Below are positions 33,857 to 41,769 of a stretch of DNA of 43,950 bases, one piece after another; position 1 is the stretch's first letter, and every line of letters begins with the position of its first letter. The stretch is taken from positions 1 through 43,950 of the forward strand of contig NZ_CALKTL010000150.1 in assembly GCF_937997405.1 (NCBI RefSeq), read 5' to 3'. The notes under the pieces were generated by a model. That model saw nothing but the letters and a program-made list of their open reading frames with translations, was not told where the DNA came from and made no database searches. The translations under genes and the position numbers were made by a program. The stretch comes from an uncultured Campylobacter sp. (GTDB lineage: Bacteria; Campylobacterota; Campylobacteria; Campylobacterales; Campylobacteraceae).

Positions 33857-33888
33857 AATAAATTCGGGTAAGCTTACCCGAATTTATT
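33857..33888 (-). terminator. glyA terminator (perfect 32-bp palindrome)
   Basis: Two 16-bp arms form a perfect palindrome centred on AAGCTT at 33872-33873, with a CGGGTAAG/CTTACCCG core flanked by AATAAATT/AATTTATT. T-rich sequence (TTTATTTATTTC) follows on the minus strand, and it starts four bases after the glyA stop. It should end the lysS-glyA transcript before the SPOR gene. Confidence 0.85.
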
Positions 33889-33892
33889 AAAT

Positions 33893-35140
33893 TTAATACA
33901 TCGCGCGGTCGTAGATGATAAAGCGGTGCGCCAAATCCCGCACTTCCTCTTTAACTTGTGCCTGAAGCTTAGAATTTGAGATGTCGCTTAGCACGTCGGC
34001 GATTTTATTTCCGATAAACTCAAATTCTTTCTCTTTCATGCCGCGCGCCGTAAGTGCGGGGCTTCCGACGCGGATGCCGCTGGTGACGAACGGGCTGCGC
34101 GTCTCGCCCGGAACGGTATTTTTATTCGTCGTAATACCTGCGTTTTCAAGCGCGGCGCTAGCGTCCTTGCCGCTAAAATCCCTATTTAAAAAGCTCATTA
34201 AAATCAGATGGTTATCGGTGCCGCCGCTAACGAGATCAAAGCCACGCCCGACCAGCGTCTCGCCCAAAACTCTAGCGTTTGCCTTGACCTGCTTGGCATA
34301 GACCTTCCACTCAGGGCTTAGATTGTGTTTAAAGCCGACCGCCTTAGCGGCGATGACGTGCATTAGCGGGCCACCTTGGATACCCGGAAAGATCGCCGAG
34401 TTGATCTTTTTAGCAAATTCCTCGTCGTTGGTCATTATGATGCCGCCGCGCGGACCGCGAAGCGTTTTATGCGTTGTCGAGCTTACGACGTGGCAGTGCG
34501 GAAACGGATTAGCGTGTTCGCCTGCAACGACGAGCCCAGCGACATGCGCTACGTCGGCGAAAAGAAACGCGCCCACGCTATCAGCGATCTGTCTAAATTT
34601 AGCAAAATCTATCTCGCGCGTATAGGCACTCGCACCGCAAACGATCATCTTCGGCTTTACGATCTGAGCGATCTCAAGCACCTTATCATAATTTATGCGG
34701 CCGTCAAGCTCTACGCCGTATTCGAAGCTCTCATACATCTTTCCGCTGCTTGAGACCTTCGCGCCGTGCGTCAAATGCCCGCCGTGGCTAAGCGCCATGC
34801 CTAAAATTTTCTCGCCAGGTTTCAAAAATGCAGCATAGACGCCTTGGTTAGCTTGGCTGCCGCTGTTTGGCTGGACGTTTGCAAACTCACAGCCGAAGAG
34901 CTTTTTGCAGCGATCGATCGCGATCTGTTCGATCTCGTCTACGAACTCGCAACCGCCGTAGTAGCGCTTGCCGGGATAGCCTTCGGCATATTTGTTCGTT
35001 AGCACCGAGCCCATCGCCTCCATCACCTCGGGATAGGTGAAATTTTCGCTCGCGATCATCTCCAAATAATCGCACTGGCGGGCAAGCTCTTTGTTGGTTA
35101 GACTAAAAATTTCATTATCGAATTTTTCTAAATTTGACAT
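33893..35140 (-). CDS. glyA: Serine hydroxymethyltransferase
   Basis: 415 residues, typical length. The PLP lysine lies in VVSSTTHKTLRGPRGG, preceded by FADVAHVAGLVVAGEHANP. EMIASENFTYPEVMEAMGS and NKYAEGYPGKRYYGG form the N-terminal substrate region. It converts serine to glycine while charging tetrahydrofolate. Its ATG overlaps the lysS stop by 1 bp. Confidence 0.98.
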   Translation of the reverse strand: MSNLEKFDNEIFSLTNKELARQCDYLEMIASENFTYPEVMEAMGSVLTNKYAEGYPGKRYYGGCEFVDEIEQIAIDRCKKLFGCEFANVQPNSGSQANQGVYAAFLKPGEKILGMALSHGGHLTHGAKVSSSGKMYESFEYGVELDGRINYDKVLEIAQIVKPKMIVCGASAYTREIDFAKFRQIADSVGAFLFADVAHVAGLVVAGEHANPFPHCHVVSSTTHKTLRGPRGGIIMTNDEEFAKKINSAIFPGIQGGPLMHVIAAKAVGFKHNLSPEWKVYAKQVKANARVLGETLVGRGFDLVSGGTDNHLILMSFLNRDFSGKDASAALENAGITTNKNTVPGETRSPFVTSGIRVGSPALTARGMKEKEFEFIGNKIADVLSDISNSKLQAQVKEEVRDLAHRFIIYDRAMY

Positions 35141-36636
35141 TACTGCTCCTTTTCAGAATTTAGCGGCCTCATCGCGGGGAACAAAATCACATCGCGGATC
35201 GATTTTTTATTCAGCAAAATCATCACCAAGCGGTCGATTCCAAGCCCCCAGCCGGTAGTCGGCGGCATCGCGTAGCTAAGCGCGCGGACGTAATCCTCGT
35301 CCATCTCGTGAGCTTCGTCGTCGCCAGCGTTTTTAGCGTCGATTTGAGCCTTAAATCTGGCGTATTGATCGAGCGGATCGTTCAGCTCGTTAAAGGCGTT
35401 GGCTAGCTCCTTGCCTGCGATGTAGAGCTCAAATCTCTCGGCTATCTGCGGATTTTCGTCGCTTCTGCGCGAAAGCGGGCTGATCGAGATCGGAAAATCC
35501 ACGATGAAGGTCGGATTTATGAGCTTAGCTTCTACGTAATTATCAAAAAGTTCGCTCTGCAGGTGGCCTAGATCGAGCTTTTCATTGACTTCAAATTTAT
35601 CGGCTTTGAGTTTGGCGATGATCTTTTCGCGATCATTTACGATCTGCGGCTCAATGCCGCCTATCTGCGTAAGCGCGTCGAGATACTTTATGCGCGCAAA
35701 AGGCTTTGAAAAATCGATCTCGCGCTCATCATAAGTTAAAATTTCGCCTAGCCCGAGCCTCTTAAACAGCGCTTTAAATAGCTCCTCGGTTAGGTTCATC
35801 GCGTCGTTATAATCATGCCACGCCCAGTAGAATTCTATACTTGTAAATTCCGGATTGTGCGTCAGATCCATACCCTCGTTGCGGAAATTTCGATTGATCT
35901 CAAAGACCGCCTCCATGCCGCCTACGACTAGGCGCTTTAGATACAGCTCCGGCGCGATACGCAGGTAGCGATCGACATCGAGGGCGTTGTGATGAGTGAT
36001 AAATGGCTTAGCGTTCGCGCCGCCCGCGATTGGGTGCATCATCGGCGTTTCGACCTCTAAAAATCCGCGCTTTTCAAAAAAGCTACGGATCTCGCTAACG
36101 ATGATCGAGCGCTTGATAAAATCCTCGCGAATCTCGGGGTTCATTATCATATCGAGGTATCTTTGGCGGTAGCGCATCTCGATATCGACGAGGCCGTGAA
36201 ATTTCTCCGGAAGCGGGCAGATCGCTTTGGATGCGAGCGTTATTTTGCTGACATGTATCGAAAACTCGCCCGTTTGGGTAACGAAAGCGTATCCGCGCAC
36301 CAAAATTATATCGCCCACTTCGAGATTTTTCTTAAATTTAGCGTAATCCTCCTCGCCGATACTGTCGCGAGAGTAATAAATTTGAATATTGCCGCTTTGA
36401 TCTTCTATGTTTGCGAAGGTGGATTTGCCCGCGACACGCTTTAGCTTTAACCTTCCGGCAAGGCTTACCTCCTCGCTCGCTTTTTTATCCTCGGTATCTT
36501 TTATGTAGCCGAATTTCTCTTTAAACTCGGCTATGCTCATATCTTTTTTTAGAAAGTGCGGATAGGGATTAGCCCCCAAATTCCGAAGTTCCGACGCCTT
36601 GTCTATCCTTTGGATCTCTAACTGGCTATCAAACAA
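35140..36636 (-). CDS. lysS: Lysyl-tRNA synthetase (class II)
   Basis: 498 residues from a TTG start at 36636. The sequence begins FDSQLEIQRIDKASELRNLG, as in the C. jejuni enzyme, and AAGGAAG lies six bases upstream, overlapping the end of fur (TAGATTG junction). A longer frame from ATG 36675 would overlap fur by 38 bp and has no ribosome site, so I reject it. Class II motifs are present: ETPMMHPIAGGANAKPFITH (motif 2 region), RNEGMDLTHNPEFT and GWGLGIDRLVM (motif 3). The OB-fold anticodon domain covers about 50-150. It charges tRNA-Lys. Confidence 0.96.
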   Translation of the reverse strand: MFDSQLEIQRIDKASELRNLGANPYPHFLKKDMSIAEFKEKFGYIKDTEDKKASEEVSLAGRLKLKRVAGKSTFANIEDQSGNIQIYYSRDSIGEEDYAKFKKNLEVGDIILVRGYAFVTQTGEFSIHVSKITLASKAICPLPEKFHGLVDIEMRYRQRYLDMIMNPEIREDFIKRSIIVSEIRSFFEKRGFLEVETPMMHPIAGGANAKPFITHHNALDVDRYLRIAPELYLKRLVVGGMEAVFEINRNFRNEGMDLTHNPEFTSIEFYWAWHDYNDAMNLTEELFKALFKRLGLGEILTYDEREIDFSKPFARIKYLDALTQIGGIEPQIVNDREKIIAKLKADKFEVNEKLDLGHLQSELFDNYVEAKLINPTFIVDFPISISPLSRRSDENPQIAERFELYIAGKELANAFNELNDPLDQYARFKAQIDAKNAGDDEAHEMDEDYVRALSYAMPPTTGWGLGIDRLVMILLNKKSIRDVILFPAMRPLNSEKEQ

Positions 36637-36637
36637 T

Positions 36638-37105
36638 CTACTTCCTTTTTGCCGCGCATTCAGGGCAAATTCCATACAGCTGCATCATGTGCCCCGTGAG
36701 CGTAAATCCGTGTTCTTTGGCGACGGCAAGCTGCTTGCGTTCGATAGTAGCATCTTGAAATTCTATGATCTTATTGCAGCTTTTGCAGATTAGATGGTCG
36801 TGGTGAGGCTTGTTCGCAAGCTCAAATTTTTTACCCTGCGCGCCAAATGAGATCGATGTCGCCATCCCCGAATCCTCAAGCAAATTTAAAGTACGATAGA
36901 CGGTCGCTATGCCTACGTTCAGCTCCGGAAATTTCGCTTTGATCTCGTTGTGAAGCGCCTCAGGCGTGAAGTGTTTGTTATTGTTATAAAGCGTGCGGAG
37001 TAAAACCTCGCGCTGCTTGGTATATTTTAGACCGCTAGCGGCAAGCGCCTTTTTAAACTCAACAATTAGAGCGTCAAACTCTAAATTTTCGATTTTTGCA
37101 TTCAT
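36638..37105 (-). CDS. fur: Ferric uptake regulator Fur
   Basis: 155 residues. The winged-helix part contains KYTKQREVLLRTLYN and VGIATVYRTLNLLEDSG. The metal sites include HHDHLICKSCNKIIEFQD and the C-terminal CPEC. It represses iron-uptake genes when iron is available. The N-terminus carries about 15 extra residues before the DNA-binding helices, as is common in Campylobacter Fur. It ends one base before the lysS start and begins with a 4-bp overlap of the cvpA stop. Confidence 0.96.
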   Translation of the reverse strand: MNAKIENLEFDALIVEFKKALAASGLKYTKQREVLLRTLYNNNKHFTPEALHNEIKAKFPELNVGIATVYRTLNLLEDSGMATSISFGAQGKKFELANKPHHDHLICKSCNKIIEFQDATIERKQLAVAKEHGFTLTGHMMQLYGICPECAAKRK

Positions 37106-37782
37106 AATTTCGTCCTTTCTGTAGAATTTACTTCTGAACTGGCGTTAAAATCGCTAGATTCAGTGCTTTGATTTTGATCCGAGTTCATACGGGCGGTAGA
37201 ATTCTGATCTTTTAAGAGCTTATCATCCATCTTAGAACCAATAGAATCCAAGCTTTGTTTGATCTTCGGATCGTCTTTGAGATTTAAAATCCAATTTCCT
37301 ATTTTTAAAAAAATCGGCGCAGTTTTGCTGCTTTCAAAATACTTTTTGGTCTGTTCATTCATCGACATAGGGCCGCTTGCAAGTGTAACAATAACGGCAA
37401 AAATCAAGAAAATTTTACTTACGCTAAACACGAAACCGCCGATCTTATCGACAAATCCGAGTCCACTCCATTTAAAGAATTTTGAAATAATTTCGCCTAT
37501 AATCAGACACGAGATCCATACCCCAAAAAGCACAGCGATAAAGCCGATGAGAACCTGCGTCGTATCGCCCGAAAGCACGCCGTTTGCATTCTGTAAAGCT
37601 GGAATTTTTGCTGCAATCCACACGCCCGCCATAGTTTTATAGCGCATTGCGGCAAAAAGACCGCCGATGAGACCCAAAATTCCAAAAATTTCTTTAACGA
37701 TGCCGTTGGTGATGCCGCGCAGTCCGAAGAGCACTACGAGTACCAAACAGCCGACGTCGAACCAATTAATACCTTCCATCAA
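37102..37782 (-). CDS. cvpA: CvpA family membrane protein
   Basis: 226 residues: four hydrophobic helices in the first about 140 (INWFDVGCLVLVVLFGLRGI, IFGILGLIGGLFAAM, VLIGFIAVLFGVWISCLIIG and KIFLIFAVIVTLASG), then an Asn/Ser/Asp-rich cytoplasmic or periplasmic tail (about 180-226). The family was named for colicin V production and affects envelope stress and secretion; its activity is unknown. It overlaps pilT-like and fur ends by 4 bp. Confidence 0.85.
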   Translation of the reverse strand: MMEGINWFDVGCLVLVVLFGLRGITNGIVKEIFGILGLIGGLFAAMRYKTMAGVWIAAKIPALQNANGVLSGDTTQVLIGFIAVLFGVWISCLIIGEIISKFFKWSGLGFVDKIGGFVFSVSKIFLIFAVIVTLASGPMSMNEQTKKYFESSKTAPIFLKIGNWILNLKDDPKIKQSLDSIGSKMDDKLLKDQNSTARMNSDQNQSTESSDFNASSEVNSTERTKL

Positions 37783-38861
37783 GCACCCACCACGCCTATT
37801 AGCTCTTGTAGGTTAGTCGAGTACCTAAACGCCGTGTCTTTTGAAATTTGATTTGCACGGATCGCTTTAACCATCGCTTGAGTTTGAGTTATCATACCGG
37901 TAGATTGCTGATTTAGCTGCATTTGAGAGTAAATCTGATGTACCTTGTTTTCGCGGATTAGATTCGCTACAGCATTGTTATTTAGCAAAATTTCATGGAT
38001 CGCGATACGTCCGCCGCCAAGCTTTGGCAAAAGCGATTGCGAAATGACCGCGGTAAGTGATACGGAGAGCATATTTCGCACTTGGAGCTGCTCGCCGCCA
38101 TCAAAGCTATCGATAATACGGTTGATCGTTTGCATCGCGGAGTTGGTGTGTAGCGTACCAAATACCAAGTGACCGGTCTCAGCCGCGGTAATGGCGATCG
38201 AGATAGTCTCTCTATCGCGCATCTCACCAACTAGGATAATGTCCGGGTCCTCACGTAAGGCAAATTTTAACGCATTAGCGTAGGAATGGGTATCGGTGCC
38301 GATATTTCTGTGAGAAAAAAGCGCTTTTTTATTGGTATGGACGAACTCAACCGGATCTTCAACGGTGATGATGTGCTTGCGCTCTTTTTCGTTAATCTCG
38401 TTTAGCATCGCGGCAAGAGTAGTTGATTTACCACTACCAGTAGGTCCGGTAACCAAAATCATGCCTTTTTCGTGCTTAACTACCTCTTTAAAAATCGTAG
38501 GGGCTTTTAAATCGTCCAGGCTAGGAATATCGATAGGAATAATACGAAATGCAGCAGCCAAATCGCCGTTCATAGTGTAGTAGTAGTTACCACGGAAGCG
38601 TCCGATATTAGGAAGCTCGATCGCAAAGTCGAGCTCTTTATTTTCCTCGAGCGCACTTTTTTGAGCATCGGTAATGAGCGCGTAGCAGATATACTCGATA
38701 TCCGTGCCCTTAAGCGGATCCATGGCAAGCGGGCGCAATGTTCCGTCAATACGTATTTGAGGCGCCGAGCGCGAAACTAAGTGAAGGTCGCTCGCTTTGT
38801 TAAAAACGACAGTTTTTAGTAGGGTTTCGATATCTACTAAATTTCTTTGAACTTCTTCCAT
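37779..38861 (-). CDS. PilT-type secretion/retraction ATPase
   Basis: 360 residues, the PilT size. Walker A is GPTGSGKST, followed by the Asp-box VEDPVEF, Walker B DPDIILVGEMRD, and the His-box TAAETGHLVFGTLHTNSA. The C-terminal AIHEILLNNNAVANLIRENK matches the AIRNLIREGK motif diagnostic of PilT retraction ATPases, and distinguishes it from PilB/GspE assembly ATPases. No pilus genes accompany it: it is inserted between gatC and cvpA, which are adjacent in C. jejuni as I recall. It could power a type IV pilus or DNA-uptake machine encoded elsewhere. Confidence 0.93.
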   Translation of the reverse strand: MEEVQRNLVDIETLLKTVVFNKASDLHLVSRSAPQIRIDGTLRPLAMDPLKGTDIEYICYALITDAQKSALEENKELDFAIELPNIGRFRGNYYYTMNGDLAAAFRIIPIDIPSLDDLKAPTIFKEVVKHEKGMILVTGPTGSGKSTTLAAMLNEINEKERKHIITVEDPVEFVHTNKKALFSHRNIGTDTHSYANALKFALREDPDIILVGEMRDRETISIAITAAETGHLVFGTLHTNSAMQTINRIIDSFDGGEQLQVRNMLSVSLTAVISQSLLPKLGGGRIAIHEILLNNNAVANLIRENKVHQIYSQMQLNQQSTGMITQTQAMVKAIRANQISKDTAFRYSTNLQELIGVVGA

Positions 38862-38871
38862 AAAATTCCTT

Positions 38872-39159
38872 TCAATCTATGATTTTCGGTACTACGAAGT
38901 AGCCGCCTTCGGACTGTGGAGCATGCTTTAAGACGCTTTCTGCGACATCGCTTTTGCGCGGGATATCTTTGCGAAACGGAGTACCGCCTTTTAGCGTAGT
39001 GATAGCCACCTCGCCGCTTTGTAAATCTAGCTCATTTAAAATTTCTACAAAATCTACGATATTATTCAATTGCCCCTTGAATTCCTCCCGTTTTTCATCT
39101 GGAATTTTAAGAGCAGATAGCCTTTCCAGCTTACTTAGCAAGGCATCGTCTATTATCAT
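38872..39159 (-). CDS. gatC: Aspartyl/glutamyl-tRNA amidotransferase subunit C
   Basis: 95 residues, the usual GatC length. The N-terminal IDDALLSKLERLSALKIPDE, the NNIVDFVEILNELDLQ segment and the VLKHAPQSEGGYFVVPKII end are characteristic. It stabilises the GatAB amidotransferase that forms Gln-tRNA and Asn-tRNA. It is the promoter-proximal gene of the long minus-strand run down to aroE. Confidence 0.95.
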   Translation of the reverse strand: MIIDDALLSKLERLSALKIPDEKREEFKGQLNNIVDFVEILNELDLQSGEVAITTLKGGTPFRKDIPRKSDVAESVLKHAPQSEGGYFVVPKIID

Positions 39160-39186
39160 AACTTTCCTTTTTCTGATAAATGCGAC

Positions 39187-39192
39187 ATTATA
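39187..39192 (-). promoter_or_regulatory. Predicted -10 box of the gatC run
   Basis: TATAAT on the minus strand within GATATAATGTC, about 28 bp upstream of the gatC ATG. It is divergent from the promoter at 39238-39243. Confidence 0.55.
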
Positions 39193-39237
39193 TCATAAAA
39201 ATTCTTTATCTTAGGCGGTATTTAAAATTTTTTATGC

Positions 39238-39243
39238 TACAAT
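39238..39243 (+). promoter_or_regulatory. Predicted -10 box of the yfgM-like/bamB-like run
   Basis: TACAAT preceded by TATGC, 33 bp before the TTG start at 39276. An AAAGGA ribosome site lies at 39263-39268. Confidence 0.5.
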
Positions 39244-39275
39244 TACGCCGATTTTCTCAAATAAAGGACTAAATT

Positions 39276-39827
39276 TTGGCTTTAAAAGACGACATCGAAG
39301 GCGTGAAAAAAGAGATTGGCACAGAAGAGCAGTTTCTAGAAAGCGTCATAAAAAGTGAAATTTTCGTAAAAAAATACAAAAAGCCGCTGATATTTTTGGC
39401 TGCGGTTTTGATCGTAGCATTTATCGGATATTACGCAAATGAATTTCTAAGTGATCGCCGTATAGCAAGTGCCAATGCGATCTATGACGAGCTGCTTAAC
39501 AAGCGCGACGACACTAAGCTAGCCGAGCTTAAGCAAAAAGATATAAATCTATACGCTCTTTATATTTTGCAAAACGGCTCTGCAGACGAGCGAGCGGCGC
39601 TAGAAAATACCCAAGGCATCGATGTTATGCTAAAAGAGATAATAAATCTACAAAACGGCAAACAAGGCGGAGTGCTACTCGCCGATTACGATTCTTTGCT
39701 CAAAGGCTACGACCTACTAAAAGAGGGCAAAATCGAGCAAGCTCACGCAGAGCTAGATAAAATTCCGCTCAACTCGCCAGTTCGTCAAATCGCACTTGCT
39801 TTGAAACACTATGGAGGCAATAAATAA
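39276..39827 (+). CDS. YfgM-like membrane protein
   Basis: 183 residues from a TTG start, with AAAGGA seven bases upstream. The layout matches YfgM: a basic cytoplasmic N-terminus, one transmembrane helix (about 36-53, LIFLAAVLIVAFIGYYAN) and an Ala/Leu-rich helical periplasmic part (about 60-183) suggestive of TPR repeats, with SDRRIASANAIYDELL and GYDLLKEGKIEQAHAELDKIP. YfgM in E. coli links the Sec translocon with periplasmic chaperones. Adjacent downstream gene encodes a BamB-like lipoprotein, the same pairing as yfgM-bamB in E. coli. Homology is inferred from layout and neighbour. Confidence 0.65.
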   Translation: MALKDDIEGVKKEIGTEEQFLESVIKSEIFVKKYKKPLIFLAAVLIVAFIGYYANEFLSDRRIASANAIYDELLNKRDDTKLAELKQKDINLYALYILQNGSADERAALENTQGIDVMLKEIINLQNGKQGGVLLADYDSLLKGYDLLKEGKIEQAHAELDKIPLNSPVRQIALALKHYGGNK

Positions 39828-40840
39828 TGAAAAAAACGCTGATATTTACGCTTTTACTATCGTTTTTATTTTTAGGCTGCTCGACGAAGCGCCAGTATTT
39901 TGAACCCAGCGACGAAAACATCACAGGTGATATGAAATTTAACGGCTCACTGCCATCGGAAATCGTAGCGGTTAGTAAAGATGGCGCGACGCTAAAAGAC
40001 GGCGAAGTCATCTCTAAAAACGGATTGGTAAAAAATTTCAAAGTCCTAAAAAGTGAAAAATTTTTAGGCGAATATGACGGAAATTTCGTCGTAGCCGATA
40101 TCAATGGCACGCTTAAAGTAGTTAGTGGCACAGGCGCCGTAAAATTTGAAAAAGCCCTAGGCAGACAAGCGCTCAGCGCAAATATACGCGGCGATGATTT
40201 GGCTTTAGTGATGAGCGATGATTCGATCATGCTTATCAAGCTAAGTTCGGGCGCAGTGGTACTCGATCATAAAGTAGGCGATGCATTCGCAATCGATTCG
40301 CGCGTAGCGTCACCAATATTTATCAACCAACTTATCGCTTATCCTGCGTTAGACGGACTAGTCAGCATCGCAGAAAACGTAGGCGGGCGCTCGGCACGCG
40401 ATTTCGTCGTGAGCAACCAGCCGTTTTTTAACAACATTATCGCCTTAGAAAACAAGGGCGATAACCTTTATGCCGTAACTGCCACTAGGCTAATGCTGGT
40501 AAGTCCTGCGGGCAATAAAAATCATAACGTAGACATCAAAGACGTGATTTTTAGCGGCGATAGAATTTATCTTTTCTTAAAAGACGGCAGAGTCGAGCTA
40601 CTAGATCGCGGGCTAAATTTGATCAAATCGCGTAAATTTACCTTCGCGCAGTTTAGTGGCGCACTACTTAGCGGCGGCTATTTGTATATCATCGAGCGCA
40701 ACGGCTACGTCATCCGTCTAAATGAAAATTTAGAGGGACAAGCGATCTACGAGCTAAATGGCGAGTTCGATGATAAGTCCTTTATCGCGGGCGCGTCCTT
40801 TTACTACGACGATAAAATTTTAAATTTTGATGCTAGATAA
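39827..40840 (+). CDS. BamB-like beta-propeller lipoprotein
   Basis: 337 residues. A lipoprotein signal ends in FLFLGCSTKR (Cys18-19 region). The mature part has recurring four-strand motifs typical of an eight-bladed BamB/PQQ-type propeller, for example GEYDGNFVVADINGTLKVV, DLALVMSDDSIMLIKLSSGA, LYAVTATRLMLVSPAG, IYLFLKDGRVELLDRGLN and GGYLYIIERNGYVIRLNE. BamB is a component of the outer-membrane protein assembly machine. The pairing with the YfgM-like gene (1-bp overlap) supports the assignment; it is weaker by sequence alone. Confidence 0.7.
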   Translation: MKKTLIFTLLLSFLFLGCSTKRQYFEPSDENITGDMKFNGSLPSEIVAVSKDGATLKDGEVISKNGLVKNFKVLKSEKFLGEYDGNFVVADINGTLKVVSGTGAVKFEKALGRQALSANIRGDDLALVMSDDSIMLIKLSSGAVVLDHKVGDAFAIDSRVASPIFINQLIAYPALDGLVSIAENVGGRSARDFVVSNQPFFNNIIALENKGDNLYAVTATRLMLVSPAGNKNHNVDIKDVIFSGDRIYLFLKDGRVELLDRGLNLIKSRKFTFAQFSGALLSGGYLYIIERNGYVIRLNENLEGQAIYELNGEFDDKSFIAGASFYYDDKILNFDAR

Positions 40841-41162
40841 AATTTCAAAACTTTGCGTTCGCGAAGGGCTTCTGCTTCAAAAATTCCAAACGCTAGATAT
40901 CGCTAGCTTTACGCGCTCGCGATCATACGGCGCGTATTTCGGCGTAGATCTGAAAAGCTACAACGTCCTTTTGTTTATGCGCGACGCAAAATCTCGCTTT
41001 GTAATGCGCGACGCGGAATTTCTGCTCTCGCTCGCAAGCGATATTAGCGCAAGCCTAGGCAAGGTCGTGAAAAAGCGCGTGCTGTTTTACAACTCGCAAA
41101 TGTGCTCTAAAAGCGCGAAATTTTTAAAAGAAAACGGATTTAGCCTCTATGCTTTTGTGTGA
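40830..41162 (+). CDS. Conserved small protein of unknown function
   Basis: 110 residues from ATG 40830, overlapping the BamB-like stop. It is basic with two or three helices and a central beta segment (YGAYFGVDLKSYNVLLFMRD). There is no signal peptide or membrane segment. The coaX start lies within its 3' end (14-bp overlap). I do not recognise a family; an ORF at the same place exists in C. jejuni by my recollection of the gene order. Confidence 0.7.
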   Translation: MLDKISKLCVREGLLLQKFQTLDIASFTRSRSYGAYFGVDLKSYNVLLFMRDAKSRFVMRDAEFLLSLASDISASLGKVVKKRVLFYNSQMCSKSAKFLKENGFSLYAFV

Positions 41163-41769
41163 CATAGGAAATTCCAGGGTTAAATTTTATAAAGGCGGCG
41201 TAACGCAAAGTATGCCCGTAGCGGAGTTTATGCGGTATGAGCCGAAGGAGCGAATTTTTTTCATTAGCGTAAACGAAAGCGTGAAAAAAAAACTGAAAAA
41301 CCCTCTATTTGTCGATCTCGCGCCGCACTTTGAGCTAAAAACCGCCTACCGCGGGCTTGGGATCGACCGCATAGCGGCGTGTTCGGCCGTAAACACCGGC
41401 GTCGTCGTCGATGCTGGCAGCGCAATCACCGTGGATTTGATGTTTAAAAGCTCACACCTAGGTGGATTCATAATGCCTGGTATCGGCACGCTTTTAAAGT
41501 CGTTCGCGAGCATCGCGCCCGTGCTGGATGTTACGCTTTCAACCAATATCGATCTGGACCCGCTACCGCAAAAGACCATAAATGCCGTAAACTACGGGAT
41601 TTTAAAGCCTATCGTGCTTACTATCGAAAACATCGCGGGCAATAATAAAATTTACTTCACTGGCGGCGACGGAGCCTATCTGATGCGGTATTTCCGCAAC
41701 TCGATCTATGAAAAGGATCTGATCTTTAAATCGATGGTGAGCTTGATCGCAAAAAAGGAGCTCGCATGA
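41149..41769 (+). CDS. coaX: Type III pantothenate kinase
   Basis: 206 residues, a short CoaX. The phosphate motif LLCDIGNSRVKFYKGG, GLGIDRIAACSAV and VVDAGSAITVDLMFKSSHLG form the ASKHA-type active site. It makes 4'-phosphopantothenate for coenzyme A. Type III kinases are insensitive to feedback by CoA. It overlaps the upstream ORF by 14 bp and the hisG start by 4 bp. Confidence 0.92.
   Translation: MLLCDIGNSRVKFYKGGVTQSMPVAEFMRYEPKERIFFISVNESVKKKLKNPLFVDLAPHFELKTAYRGLGIDRIAACSAVNTGVVVDAGSAITVDLMFKSSHLGGFIMPGIGTLLKSFASIAPVLDVTLSTNIDLDPLPQKTINAVNYGILKPIVLTIENIAGNNKIYFTGGDGAYLMRYFRNSIYEKDLIFKSMVSLIAKKELA

Noticed and set aside
35140..36675. Longer lysS start at ATG 36675
   Set aside because: It would overlap fur by 38 bp with no ribosome site; the TTG at 36636 matches the family N-terminus and has a strong site.
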